This document shows positions 35,171-43,986 of a stretch of DNA of 64,000 nt, in pieces (within the stretch, counting starts at the first letter, position 1; each line of letters opens with the position of its first letter). Location: contig WGFM01000012.1 in assembly GCA_015492245.1 (NCBI GenBank), positions 1 to 64,000 of the forward strand, given 5' to 3'. Made by a program: the position numbers and the translations under genes. Under the pieces are notes generated by a model. The model was not told where the DNA came from. It saw only the letters and a list, made by a program, of their open reading frames with translations, and did not search any database. This DNA is from Deltaproteobacteria bacterium. Its GTDB lineage: Bacteria > Desulfobacterota > GWC2-55-46 > DRQE01.

Positions 35171-36595
35171 GTGGATACCTTAAGATACAGGGTTGTATTC
35201 AAGTATATAGGAGGAGTACTTCTTGTAACAAGCGGGGCCTATCTGTTCTCTTCCGTGGTCTCTATTCTTGCAGGAGAAGACTTTATCCTCCATTTTCTGG
35301 GTCTATCGCTTGCCACATTCCTCTGTGGATGGTATTTGAGAAAGGGTGTGCCTGAAAGGGCCATAGAACGGGTGGAGGTTGGCGCGGTAGCAGCCCTGTC
35401 CTTTCTGGTTGTAAGTTTTCTGTCCGCACTGCCTTTTGTCCTCATAACAGGTCTTTCTCCGCTCGATGCCTGGTTCGAGGCCATGAGCGGGGTTACCACA
35501 ACAGGGTTCAGCCTGCTTACACCAGAGAATCTTCCACGAACCATGCTGTTTTTTCGTTCCCTCCTGCAGTGGTTTGGTGGCCTCGGGTTCATTGCACTGA
35601 CGGTAACACTCCTCATGGTCTCGGGCAGACCTGCCGTGGTTATGCTCAAAGAGGATGTGCAGGAAGGAAAGCTTGTCCCCAGGATAACGGCACACATGCG
35701 TATAGTCTTTGTAACCTACCTTATATTTACTATCGCAGCCACCACGGCCTTGTGGCTTGCAGGGCTCGATATAGTCAAGAGTGTATGCTACGCCCTCTCT
35801 GGCATATCCACGGGAGGTTTCACCCCGGAGACCCCTTCAGGAGACATGCTGCAGAGAAGGGCAGTGTCTGTAATAGTCTTATTTGTAATGCTCTCAGGGG
35901 CTGTGAACTTTGTGGTCTACTACAGGATATGGAAGGAAAGGGGTGAGGGCAGCTCTGTGGCAAATATCCTCAGGGACAATCTACAGCCCCTTGTGCTTCT
36001 TTCTCTTGTAGTCCCCTTGTTTCTGCTCTTTGCCCTATCGCTGCCAGATGGCTGGACCATACTCGATGCCCTCTTTATAACCTTTTCCGCACAGACAACC
36101 ACAGGGTTCTATGTGCATCCTCTTGTCGGGCTTGGGCCCCATCTTATGAGTCTTCTCGTGGTCTCCATGTTCATAGGTGGATGCATGGGATCCACAGCAG
36201 GTGGAATAAAGATATACAGGGTCATGGAGTCTGCAAGGTTTATAAACAGCTATCTTGTCTCGAGGCTCTATCCCAGAGAAAAGGTGCTCCCACATCACAG
36301 AAGGATGACCCATGAGGGAAGGGAAGACCCTGTGGGTCTATTTTCTCTTATACTGATATATGTTATAGTAATAACATTTGCCACCATATATCTCATATGG
36401 CGTGGCTATGGGCCACTCGAAAGTCTTTTCGATGTTACATCTGCTGTATCCACAGTGGGACTGACAAGCGGCCTTGTATCACCGGATATGGGATGGGATG
36501 TCAAGTTTCTCTTTATAGGCCTCATGTGGGCAGGCAGGCTCGAGTTTATACCCATCGTTTTATGGCTGTACGCCACCATAAAGGCTACGGAGTAG
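35171..36595 (+). CDS. trkH: Trk-type potassium uptake membrane subunit
   Basis: 474 residues with about ten membrane helices and the four TrkH selectivity-filter regions, such as EAMSGVTTTGFSLLTPEN, ALSGISTGGFTPETP, TFSAQTTTGFYVHPL and DVTSAVSTVGLTSGLV. It conducts K+ under control of TrkA. The start is uncertain: GTG 35171 is the only early start codon in frame, yet AAGGA abuts it directly. trkA follows 8 nt after the stop. Confidence 0.93.
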   Translation: MDTLRYRVVFKYIGGVLLVTSGAYLFSSVVSILAGEDFILHFLGLSLATFLCGWYLRKGVPERAIERVEVGAVAALSFLVVSFLSALPFVLITGLSPLDAWFEAMSGVTTTGFSLLTPENLPRTMLFFRSLLQWFGGLGFIALTVTLLMVSGRPAVVMLKEDVQEGKLVPRITAHMRIVFVTYLIFTIAATTALWLAGLDIVKSVCYALSGISTGGFTPETPSGDMLQRRAVSVIVLFVMLSGAVNFVVYYRIWKERGEGSSVANILRDNLQPLVLLSLVVPLFLLFALSLPDGWTILDALFITFSAQTTTGFYVHPLVGLGPHLMSLLVVSMFIGGCMGSTAGGIKIYRVMESARFINSYLVSRLYPREKVLPHHRRMTHEGREDPVGLFSLILIYVIVITFATIYLIWRGYGPLESLFDVTSAVSTVGLTSGLVSPDMGWDVKFLFIGLMWAGRLEFIPIVLWLYATIKATE

Positions 36596-36603
36596 TATTA
36601 AAG

Positions 36604-37254
36604 ATGAGGATAATACTTACAGGTGGAGGAGAGTTGGGAAGGCTGGTTATAGAGAGCCTTGTCGAGATGGGCCACGATGTTACAGTTATAGACCATAGAG
36701 AGGATGTATGCTCTTATCTTGCCGACCAGTATGATGTGATGGTTCTCTGTGGTGATGTTACAAGACCTGATGTGCTGGAGCGTGGTGGCATAGAGAAGGC
36801 AGACCTTGTCATAGCCCTTACAGAAGATGACAGGCAGAACCTTATAACAGCTCTTGTTGCAAAGGAGTACGGGGTTGAAAGGGTCATGGTAAAGCTCGAT
36901 GATCCGGGTTTCAACATAGTGTGCCACAAGCTGGGTATAGAGGAAATCATAAGCCCCAGGGTTGCAACGGCCCGTCTCATAGCCAGCATGGTGAGGAGAC
37001 ACCATGCCCTTGAGATGTCCACACTGGTGGGCGGAACCATAAGGGTGTTTACCGCCATCATAAGAAAACCTGAACACATAGGCAGGCACATAGCGGAGCT
37101 CGAGCTCCCCGATGATGCCCTGCCTGTGGTTGTGGAAAGGAGGGGGGAGTTCTTCATAGCAAAGCCAGAGATGAAACTGCTCGAAGGAGACCATCTCGAT
37201 ATAATCTGTGAGGAGAACACCCTCGACATACTTTCCAATATATTCAGCAAATAA
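36604..37254 (+). CDS. trkA: TrkA-type K+ transport regulatory (RCK) protein
   Basis: 216 residues: one RCK_N Rossmann domain (MRIILTGGGELGRLVIESLV; GDVTRPDVLERGGIEKADL) and one RCK_C domain (about residues 135-216). This single-unit form (216 versus about 458 residues in E. coli TrkA) is usual outside Enterobacteria. It binds NAD(H) or nucleotides and gates TrkH. It lies between trkH and a CPA2 antiporter with 8- and 18-nt gaps, forming a K+ homeostasis operon. Confidence 0.92.
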   Translation: MRIILTGGGELGRLVIESLVEMGHDVTVIDHREDVCSYLADQYDVMVLCGDVTRPDVLERGGIEKADLVIALTEDDRQNLITALVAKEYGVERVMVKLDDPGFNIVCHKLGIEEIISPRVATARLIASMVRRHHALEMSTLVGGTIRVFTAIIRKPEHIGRHIAELELPDDALPVVVERRGEFFIAKPEMKLLEGDHLDIICEENTLDILSNIFSK

Positions 37255-37272
37255 GCCTTAAAGAGGTGTGGT

Positions 37273-39252
37273 GTGGAGGAACTGCCACTTTTAAGAGACA
37301 TGGTCATACTCATGGGTGTATCTGTGCTCATGAGTATTGTGCTCACAAGGGTTGGCATACCCACGGTTGTGGGTTTCTTTCTTACAGGCGTCATCATAGG
37401 GCCCTATGGGCTGGGCTTCGTTACAGAGACCGATACGGTAAAGACCCTTGCCGAGGTGGGCATAGTGTTGCTGCTCTTCACGATAGGGCTTGAGTTCTCT
37501 GTAAAGAGGGTGCTAAGCATGGGTAGAGAGGCGATAATAGGCGGCGTATTGCAGCTTGCCGTTACCATCTTTTTTGTATGGGTGGCTGCAACACTGTGGG
37601 GCATGCCATCCCATGTGGCACTGGCGCTGGGTTTTATAATCTCCCTGTCGTCTTCTGCGATAGTGTTGAAGCTCCTTGTTGACAGGATGGAGATACACTC
37701 GTCTCACGGCACCGTGGCAGTGGGCATACTGCTCTTTCAGGACATATCCATGGTGCTCATGGTCATGGTTCTGCAGAATCTTGGTGAAGGTGGTGGCTCC
37801 ATCGAGATGTTCACCCTTGCATGGGAGATGGCAGCTGCCCTGGGCATAATGGTGGCAATAGTGGTTACAGTTGCCTACCTTGCCCCAAGGCTCTTTCACG
37901 AGGTGGTAAAACTCAGAAACAGGGAGGTGTTCATACTCACCGTGGTGCTCGTCTGCCTCGGCACCGCGTGGCTTGCCTCTCTTGCAGGGCTCTCGCTTGC
38001 CATAGGCGCGTTCATAGCAGGGCTTGTCATATCGGAGTCAGAATACTCCAACCAGATAGTGGCTGAGATACTGCCCTTCAGGGATACCTTCGGTTCACTG
38101 TTTTTCGTATCCATCGGGATGCTCGTAGAGCTCGATTACTTCATGAAGCATGCGGGCATGATACTGCCCATTACAGCAGGGGTGATGCTCCTTAAGGCCC
38201 TTATAATAGCCGCCATAGGCCAGCTTCTGAGATACCCACTCAGGCTTTCCATAATAACGGGGCTTCATCTTTCACAGATAGGGGAGTTCTCGTTCATACT
38301 CATAAAGATGGCAGAAGAGTTCAACTTCTTTGGGCACGATCTATATCAGACCATCTTGACTGTTTCTGTCATGACCATGGCACTCACCCCTGTTATGTTC
38401 GCCACGGCCTCGAAGGCGGCCATGTGGATGGGGTATTCCATAGGAAGGCGTTCTCTCAGGGCCACATCTGTTGCAAGGCCAGCTGTGGAGGAGCATGTTA
38501 TAATAGTGGGCTATGGGCTCAACGGGCAGAACCTTGCAAGGGTGCTGAAGGAGACAGCCATAGAGCACCTGGTACTGGACATAAACATGGACAGGGTAAG
38601 GCGTGCCAGAAAGGAGGGACACAGGGCATACTTCGGGGATTCCAGTTATCCCGAGGTTCTCAAAAGGATGGGCATAGAAAGGGCGCGCATCATAGTGCTC
38701 GCCATAACAGACCCTGTTGCAACCCGCAGAACCCTCAAGAGCGCAAGGGAGCTCAACCCCTCGATAAGGATAATCGTGCGCACAAGGTATGTGAACGAGG
38801 TGGAAGAACTCTACTCACTCGGTGCTGACGAGGTCATAGCAGAGGAGTTCGAGACCTCGGTGGAGATATTCGCAAGGGTGCTCAAGGAATACAGGGTGCC
38901 GGGCAATATTATCCAGACACAGATAGAACTCGTAAGGGAGAGGGGCTATGCCATGCTGCGCACCCCCTCCATCTATGCCGAGCGCCTTGCCCAGCTCACC
39001 TCCATCCTTGAGACCAGTGTTATGGACACCTTTCTTGTGGAGGAGAGTTCGGCCCTAAGGGGTAAGACCATCGGTGAGCTGGATATACGCACAAAGACAG
39101 GTGGTGCAGCTGTTATAGCCGTCATAAGAGGGGGAAAGCCCCATACAAACCCACCGAAGAGTTTCACACTCAGGGAAGGAGACCTCCTCGTTGTGGTGGG
39201 AAGCCATGCAGAGCTCTCTGCGGCCATGAAGATACTCAGCGAAGGAGGCTGA
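37273..39252 (+). CDS. CPA2-family cation/proton antiporter with RCK domains (KefB/KefC-like)
   Basis: 659 residues. Twelve or so membrane helices (the antiporter core includes GFIISLSSSAIVLKLL and FVSIGMLVELDYF) are followed by an RCK_N domain from about residue 408 (VIIVGYGLNGQNLARVLKE; HRAYFGDSSYPEVLKRMGIE) and a C-terminal RCK_C domain ending DLLVVVGSHAELSAAMKIL. It exchanges K+ or Na+ for H+, gated by nucleotide. GTG 37273 follows GAGGTG. It is the third gene of the trkH-trkA operon, pairing K+ uptake with efflux. Confidence 0.9.
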   Translation: MEELPLLRDMVILMGVSVLMSIVLTRVGIPTVVGFFLTGVIIGPYGLGFVTETDTVKTLAEVGIVLLLFTIGLEFSVKRVLSMGREAIIGGVLQLAVTIFFVWVAATLWGMPSHVALALGFIISLSSSAIVLKLLVDRMEIHSSHGTVAVGILLFQDISMVLMVMVLQNLGEGGGSIEMFTLAWEMAAALGIMVAIVVTVAYLAPRLFHEVVKLRNREVFILTVVLVCLGTAWLASLAGLSLAIGAFIAGLVISESEYSNQIVAEILPFRDTFGSLFFVSIGMLVELDYFMKHAGMILPITAGVMLLKALIIAAIGQLLRYPLRLSIITGLHLSQIGEFSFILIKMAEEFNFFGHDLYQTILTVSVMTMALTPVMFATASKAAMWMGYSIGRRSLRATSVARPAVEEHVIIVGYGLNGQNLARVLKETAIEHLVLDINMDRVRRARKEGHRAYFGDSSYPEVLKRMGIERARIIVLAITDPVATRRTLKSARELNPSIRIIVRTRYVNEVEELYSLGADEVIAEEFETSVEIFARVLKEYRVPGNIIQTQIELVRERGYAMLRTPSIYAERLAQLTSILETSVMDTFLVEESSALRGKTIGELDIRTKTGGAAVIAVIRGGKPHTNPPKSFTLREGDLLVVVGSHAELSAAMKILSEGG

Positions 39253-39286
39253 AGATAGAGGCCCCTAATGGAAGGATACAGGAAAA

Positions 39287-39400
39287 ATGCATCTGCCAGG
39301 ATGGGCACGGGCTGGCAGGGGGCTGTTGTGTTTGATGCTCCTTGCCTCTGTGGTACGCCCTGAACATGTGGAAGCCTATGTATACATAAGGTTGTTCTGA
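39287..39400 (+). CDS. possible 37-residue hydrophobic peptide
   Basis: A short frame in the 167-bp gap after the antiporter gene: MHLPGWARAGRGLLCLMLLA opens it, then a short polar stretch and IRLF at the end. The composition (basic start, hydrophobic core) resembles a signal or single membrane helix. GGAAAA just before the ATG is a weak ribosome site. No family is recognised; it may be chance. Confidence 0.22.
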   Translation: MHLPGWARAGRGLLCLMLLASVVRPEHVEAYVYIRLF

Positions 39401-39419
39401 AAAGGAGGAGGGTTAAGAG

Positions 39420-40319
39420 TTGAAAGAAAAGGAAAGAAAGATACCATGGGGAGTGATAGTCTTTACAGCAGGCTTTGTCGTTGTTCTTACGCTACTCTAC
39501 AGGCTTACAGAGCACGGCAGACAGGAGGTAGACCATATAGCCCACGGGCTTGCAGAGGGGTATATAAAGGAGTATCCTGTCAAGCCACCTCCAGAGGGGC
39601 TCACCATGGAGGAAGCCATGGCCGTGCAGAAGGAGTTCATCCAGCAGATAGGCAGGGCCTATGGGCAGGCGGTGGGCTACAAGGTGGGGCTTACAAACCC
39701 CACAGTCCAGAAGCGGTTTGGCATCAGAGAGCCTGTGAGAGGGCTTATACTCGAAAGGATGCTGCGCCATTCACCGGCTACGGTGCCACTGGGGTTCGGC
39801 ACAAGGCTCATGCTCGAAGGAGACCTCATGGTGGAGATAAAAGACGAGTCCGTGAACAGGGCAACCACCATCGAAGAGGCATTGAGGGGTATATCGCGGG
39901 TCATACCATTCATGGAGCTGCCCGACCTCGTCTACGAAGAGGGCACAACACTCGATGCCCCGCTTGTGGTGGCAATAAATGTGGGGACAAGACTCGGCAT
40001 CATAGGCGAGCCCATAGAGGTGAAGCCAACCCGGGAGTGGCTCGAAAGGCTTGCATCCTTCAGGGTGGAGCTATACGACCAGGATGGCAACAGGATTGCC
40101 GAGGGCACTGGCGCCAGTGTTCTGGAACATCCCCTCAATGTTATAATATGGCTTTCAGAGTCTCTCAAGAGACAGGGAAAGAAGCTCAAAAGGGGAGACA
40201 TAGTGTCTGTCGGAAGCCTCACCCCGCTTCTGCCCCTAAAGAAGAAGGGCACCATGAGGGCTGTCTATAGAGGGTTATCACCAGAGGGCGATGTGGAGCT
40301 TACCGTAACCTTCGATTAG
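39420..40319 (+). CDS. membrane-anchored 2-keto-4-pentenoate hydratase fold protein
   Basis: 299 residues. An N-terminal uncleaved helix (IPWGVIVFTAGFVVVLTLLY) precedes a complete MhpD/HpcG-like domain: AVGYKVGLTNPTVQKRFG, EGDLMVEI where the family has E-x-E metal ligands, FMELPD, and GSLTPLLPLKKKG near the end. Cytoplasmic relatives hydrate dienoates in aromatic degradation. Here the anchor would place the domain outside the inner membrane, and the second metal ligand motif and the DNAS-like motif look altered, so activity and substrate are uncertain. TTG 39420 is 11 nt after AGGAGG. The 3' end overlaps convergent DUF362 by 4 nt. Confidence 0.8.
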   Translation: MKEKERKIPWGVIVFTAGFVVVLTLLYRLTEHGRQEVDHIAHGLAEGYIKEYPVKPPPEGLTMEEAMAVQKEFIQQIGRAYGQAVGYKVGLTNPTVQKRFGIREPVRGLILERMLRHSPATVPLGFGTRLMLEGDLMVEIKDESVNRATTIEEALRGISRVIPFMELPDLVYEEGTTLDAPLVVAINVGTRLGIIGEPIEVKPTREWLERLASFRVELYDQDGNRIAEGTGASVLEHPLNVIIWLSESLKRQGKKLKRGDIVSVGSLTPLLPLKKKGTMRAVYRGLSPEGDVELTVTFD

Positions 40320-41125
40320 ACCTCCACAACGGTTATCTCCTCTAACATGCCCAGCACACCATGTGCCATGGTTATGTAGCCTATATCCTGTGGGTCTCTT
40401 CCAAGAAGCTCTGTGCCGTAGGAGTCCATGGCAACAGGGTCAGAACCAATGGCTATAATGCCGGGTGATATTTGTGCACCACCAAGGTGGCTGTCGCGCA
40501 TACCCCTCATTGCGTAGAGTATTGTAAGATCAGGTGAGCGGTAGTTGTTAAGATCAAATATGGACTCATCTATCCTCGTGTGGAATGCAGATTTCTTCCA
40601 GTATCCACCCATCCTGTAATGAGCGGGTGGCACAAAGCCCATCATGTTCTTCATGGTAAGGGTTACACCTGCAAGTGTGTGTGCCTTGAGCACCGGGGCC
40701 GATACTATGTAGTAGTCCAGCGCTATGGTGGGCAGGTAGAACTCCTTCCAGCGTGTAAGATATGGCATCGAGAGCTTCGTAAGGGGTTCTTCGTTGAGGT
40801 CCACAAGCCCGACCCCCTTTCTCTCTGCCATGAGATTGTAGCCCAGGTGTTTGAACACCTGGTGGGTGGATAGCTCTGCAGAGCCGGTGCCCTCTGCAAC
40901 GGTTATCTTGAACCCTTCCCATCTTTCCCTGAAACACTCTATTATGGCCTCTACGAAATCGACCGGGGTGGTTACAGGCGGGGCTATGGCATCCACAAGG
41001 TTGGGTTTTATGAGTATGTCCTTATCAGGTGGCTTAAGGGCTATCCTGTCGAGAAGCCCTGAAATGGTCTCTTTTATATCCCTATCTGCCACATCTTTTG
41101 TGATGTATACCATGCCCCCTCTCAT
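40316..41125 (-). CDS. DUF362 domain protein
   Basis: 269 residues. DILIKPNLVDAIAPPVTTP, the central APVLKAHTLAGVTLTMKNMM and IAIGSDPVAMDSYGTELLG define the DUF362 family. Many relatives carry a C-terminal 2[4Fe-4S] ferredoxin domain; this one does not. Some DUF362 proteins take part in cofactor or maturation pathways, but the role is unproven. ATG 41125 is supported by a promoter ending 8 nt upstream with no ribosome site (leaderless prediction); ATG 41113 is the alternative. It is divergent from the radical SAM gene. Confidence 0.85.
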   Translation of the reverse strand: MRGGMVYITKDVADRDIKETISGLLDRIALKPPDKDILIKPNLVDAIAPPVTTPVDFVEAIIECFRERWEGFKITVAEGTGSAELSTHQVFKHLGYNLMAERKGVGLVDLNEEPLTKLSMPYLTRWKEFYLPTIALDYYIVSAPVLKAHTLAGVTLTMKNMMGFVPPAHYRMGGYWKKSAFHTRIDESIFDLNNYRSPDLTILYAMRGMRDSHLGGAQISPGIIAIGSDPVAMDSYGTELLGRDPQDIGYITMAHGVLGMLEEITVVEV

Positions 41126-41133
41126 GGAGTTTA

Positions 41134-41162
41134 GGTTAACCCCTGTGGAGGTCTTCTGTCAA
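41134..41162 (-). promoter_or_regulatory. promoter of the DUF362 gene (predicted leaderless)
   Basis: Minus strand TTGACA (41162-41157), 17-bp spacer, TTAACC (41139-41134), 8 nt to the ATG at 41125. The -35 box is perfect, the -10 weak. Confidence 0.5.
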
Positions 41163-41186
41163 GCCCCTTAAAAAGGGGTTTTATTT
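41161..41186 (+). terminator. hairpin with T-rich tail between divergent genes
   Basis: AAGCCCCTT / AAGGGGTTT stem (41161-41181) followed by TTATTT. No plus-strand gene lies directly upstream, so it may insulate the divergent promoters or end a weak transcript. It overlaps the DUF362 -35 region. Confidence 0.35.
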
Positions 41187-41238
41187 GCCCCTCGTCTGAG
41201 ATAAAATAGAGCATAAAAACAGAAGGAGTCAACCCACT

Positions 41239-42441
41239 GTGCAGACACCACAGCCCTACCTTATATCCTATAATCTTACAAAGAGGTGTAACCTCAAATG
41301 CAGGCACTGTTATCTCGATGCAGGTGAGCTCGAGGGCAGAACCGATATGTCCACTGCCCAGGTGCTCTCTGTCATAGACTCCATTGCAGAGCTGAACCCC
41401 TCTGCCATGCTCATACTTACAGGGGGCGAGCCCCTTCTGCGGGAGGACATATTCCACATAGTAAGGCATGCATCCACGAGGGGCTTTACGGTGTTCGTTG
41501 GCACCAATGGAACAGGGCTTACAGGTAGCACCGTAAGAAGACTTAAAGAGAGCGGGGCAAAGGGGGTGGGGATAAGCCTCGATTCTGTAAGGGAAGAGGT
41601 GCACGATGAGTTCAGAGGACTCAAAGGTGCGTGGCGTGAGACCATAAGAGCGATGGATGTGTTGAAACAAGAGGGGATGCCCTTCCAGGTGCAGTTCAGT
41701 GTTACAAGAGAGAACAAGGATGAGCTCAGGGATATGCTCGCACTCGCACTTCGTAAGGGGGCTACCGCCCTTAACATATTCTTTCTTGTATGCACAGGCA
41801 GGGGAGAAAAATCCACAGACTTGAGCCCCCAGGAGTACGAGGCTGTCATCACAGAGATTGCAGAGCTCTCGAGAGACCACGAGGATAGAATAATGGTAAG
41901 GTCCCGCTGTGCCCCTCACATATTCAGGGTTGCCGATAGAATAAACCCATCTCTTCTGAAGGGGCTTACCAGCGGCTGCATCGCTGCCAAGGGCTACATG
42001 AGGATAACACCCGATGGTTATGTAACACCCTGTCCATACATACCGGAGGATGGCTCCAGGGATATGAACATAAAGAACAGAAGCCTTAAGGATATATGGT
42101 ATGAAAACCCCCTCTTCAAGTCCATGAGGACACCAGAACTCGGTGGCAAGTGTGGTAGTTGCGAGTACAATGAGCTCTGTGGTGGATGCAGGGCAAGGGC
42201 CCTTGCACTCAGGGGCGATATGATGGAAGAAGACCCCATGTGTGGTTACACCCCTGGAGAGGCCCGCCCAGAGAGGGTCAAGCCCAGATGGAGAGAGGAT
42301 GCCCTCGAGAGACTACATCGCATACCATTCTTTATAAGGCCCATGATAAAGGACGGCATAGAACGGTATGCAAGGATGAAGGGCATAAGAGAGATAACCC
42401 CGGAACTCCTTTCGGAACTTAAGAGGAAGTTCAGGAGATAG
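41239..42441 (+). CDS. radical SAM/SPASM protein with C-terminal PCP_red-like domain
   Basis: 400 residues. The radical SAM cluster is CNLKCRHC (Cys 17, 21, 24) with LILTGGEPLLR and GISLDSV following. A SPASM region near 250-340 has several further cysteines (SGCIAAKGYMRITPDG, CPYIPEDG, CGSCEYNELCGGCRA). The last 50 residues (RWREDALERLHRIPFFIRPM) match the small PCP_red domain found in protochlorophyllide reductase and in some heme-modifying proteins. NirJ/AhbC-like tetrapyrrole chemistry or peptide modification are both possible; no precursor peptide gene is seen. GTG 41239 has GAAGGAG 11 nt upstream; galT starts 5 nt after the stop. Confidence 0.88.
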   Translation: MQTPQPYLISYNLTKRCNLKCRHCYLDAGELEGRTDMSTAQVLSVIDSIAELNPSAMLILTGGEPLLREDIFHIVRHASTRGFTVFVGTNGTGLTGSTVRRLKESGAKGVGISLDSVREEVHDEFRGLKGAWRETIRAMDVLKQEGMPFQVQFSVTRENKDELRDMLALALRKGATALNIFFLVCTGRGEKSTDLSPQEYEAVITEIAELSRDHEDRIMVRSRCAPHIFRVADRINPSLLKGLTSGCIAAKGYMRITPDGYVTPCPYIPEDGSRDMNIKNRSLKDIWYENPLFKSMRTPELGGKCGSCEYNELCGGCRARALALRGDMMEEDPMCGYTPGEARPERVKPRWREDALERLHRIPFFIRPMIKDGIERYARMKGIREITPELLSELKRKFRR

Positions 42442-42446
42442 AGGCC

Positions 42447-43451
42447 GTGTCTGAGCTGAGGTTGAACCCTGTTACAAGAGAATGGGTCATAATAGCAAAG
42501 GAGCGGGCAAGAAGGCCCGAGGAGTTTACAAGAAGCTATACCCCCGGGGCAGGCTCTCTACAGGCATACCTTAAGGGGTGCCCCTTCTGCCCAGGCAACG
42601 AGGAGATGACCCCGCCAGAGAAGTTTCGGCTCGAAGAAGAGGGAAAGTGGCTCTTAAGGGTTGTGCCCAACAAGTATGCCGCCCTGAGTAACGAGGGCGA
42701 GAAGGTAAGAAGAAGAGACGGTGTTAAGCACATAATGACAGGGGTTGGTAGATGCGAGGTCATAGTGGAAAGCCCGCTGCACAATACAAGCCCTGCACAT
42801 CTGCCACTCGAACATGTGGAGAATATAATAAGGGTATACAGGGGGCGCTTCCTCGATGCCTACAGGGACCCCAGGGTTGAGCATGTCATAATATTCCGCA
42901 ACCATGGGGAGAGCGCAGGCACATCCTTAAGACACCCCCACTCACAGCTCATAGCCACCCCTGTGGTTCCCGTGCAATTTCGTGATAGGGTTAGTGCGAG
43001 CATGCATTACTTCGACGATACCGGAAACTGCCTTCTCTGTGATATTATAGAGACAGAGCTTAACGACAGGGCAAGAATAATATTCGAGACAAAGTGCTTC
43101 GTAACCTTCATTCCCCATGCAGCCCTTTCACCCTTCCATACATGGATATTCCCCAGGCGCCATTGCGCCTCCTTCTCTGGCATAACCGATGAGGAGATAG
43201 GGGAGCTTGCCCTGCATCTGAAGACCATTCTGGCGAAGCTCTATGCAGGGTTGAATGACCCTGACTACAACTATGTGATACGCTCGAGCAGGCCCATGGA
43301 CATGGAGAACGAATACTGCCACTGGTATGTGAGCCTTGTGCCCCGGCTCACACACACGGCAGGCTTTGAGCTCGGCACAGGGATGTACATAAACATAAGT
43401 GTGCCAGAAGAGAGTGCCGAGTTTCTGAAGACAGTGGAGGTAGAGCCTTAG
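42447..43451 (+). CDS. galT: galactose-1-phosphate uridylyltransferase family protein
   Basis: 334 residues: [20 protein letters not shown] at the N-terminus, zinc pair CPFC near residue 48, the active-site [15 protein letters not shown], a second pair CLLC and HTWIFPRRH. It transfers nucleotidyl groups between UDP-glucose and a sugar-1-phosphate; ADP-glucose-using relatives are hard to tell apart. No galK or galE partner flanks it directly, and an epimerase gene lies 7 kb away. It is in a row with the radical SAM and Nudix genes. Confidence 0.88.
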   Translation: MSELRLNPVTREWVIIAKERARRPEEFTRSYTPGAGSLQAYLKGCPFCPGNEEMTPPEKFRLEEEGKWLLRVVPNKYAALSNEGEKVRRRDGVKHIMTGVGRCEVIVESPLHNTSPAHLPLEHVENIIRVYRGRFLDAYRDPRVEHVIIFRNHGESAGTSLRHPHSQLIATPVVPVQFRDRVSASMHYFDDTGNCLLCDIIETELNDRARIIFETKCFVTFIPHAALSPFHTWIFPRRHCASFSGITDEEIGELALHLKTILAKLYAGLNDPDYNYVIRSSRPMDMENEYCHWYVSLVPRLTHTAGFELGTGMYINISVPEESAEFLKTVEVEP

Positions 43452-43452
43452 T

Positions 43453-43881
43453 GTGAGGCAGCCCAACCCCATACCAACGGTGGACATAATAATAGAGCTC
43501 GAAGATGGCGGTATAGTGCTCGTTGAAAGAGGCAATCTGCCCTACGGGTGGGCCATACCAGGTGGTTTTGTGGACACAGGTGAGACCCTCGAAGAGTGTG
43601 CAAGAAGAGAGGCCCTTGAGGAGACCGGCCTTCGGGTGGAGCTTGTCTGCCAGATGCACGCCTACTCGGACCCACAGAGAGACCCCAGGTTTCATACCAT
43701 AAGTGTGGTCTTTGTGGCAAAGGCGGTGGGCAGACCCCTGGCAGGCGACGATGCAAAGAACACAGGGGTCTTTACAAAAGACAGCCTTCCAGAAAATATG
43801 GCCTTTGACCACAGAAAAATCCTCGAGGACTACTTCAACTGGAAAGAAAGAGGGTTCGAGGTATTCAGGCTTGACAGATAG
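43453..43881 (+). CDS. Nudix hydrolase
   Basis: 142 residues with a complete Nudix box, [20 protein letters not shown] followed by ETGL (pattern Gx5Ex7REUxEExGU). [20 protein letters not shown] at the N-terminus and the DPRF region suggest the ADP-ribose/8-oxo-dGTP class. It hydrolyses a nucleoside diphosphate linked to another group; the substrate cannot be fixed. GTG 43453 lies 1 nt after galT. Confidence 0.9.
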   Translation: MRQPNPIPTVDIIIELEDGGIVLVERGNLPYGWAIPGGFVDTGETLEECARREALEETGLRVELVCQMHAYSDPQRDPRFHTISVVFVAKAVGRPLAGDDAKNTGVFTKDSLPENMAFDHRKILEDYFNWKERGFEVFRLDR

Positions 43882-43904
43882 CTTCATTTATTAAAAAGTG
43901 AGGT

Positions 43905-43933
43905 GGTAGCCCCGGGGAGGGCCCGGGACTACC
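43905..43933 (-). terminator. strong hairpin between convergent nudix and cupin genes
   Basis: GGTAGCCCCGGG (43905-43916) pairs with CCCGGGACTACC (43922-43933) with a single mismatch. On the minus strand it is followed, 8 nt later, by TTTTT, so it may end the cbb3-cupin transcript. Confidence 0.55.
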
Positions 43934-43935
43934 GC

Positions 43936-43966
43936 TACACCTCTGAGAGGGGGCAGTAGAGGTGTA
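43936..43966. repeat. second inverted repeat next to the terminator
   Basis: TACACCTCT (43936-43944) and AGAGGTGTA (43958-43966) form a perfect 9-bp inverted repeat with a 13-nt loop and no T tract. Together with the neighbouring hairpin it makes a tandem hairpin unit in a 105-bp gap. Confidence 0.5.
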
Positions 43967-43986
43967 AGGAGTAGAAGGGAAGTTCT

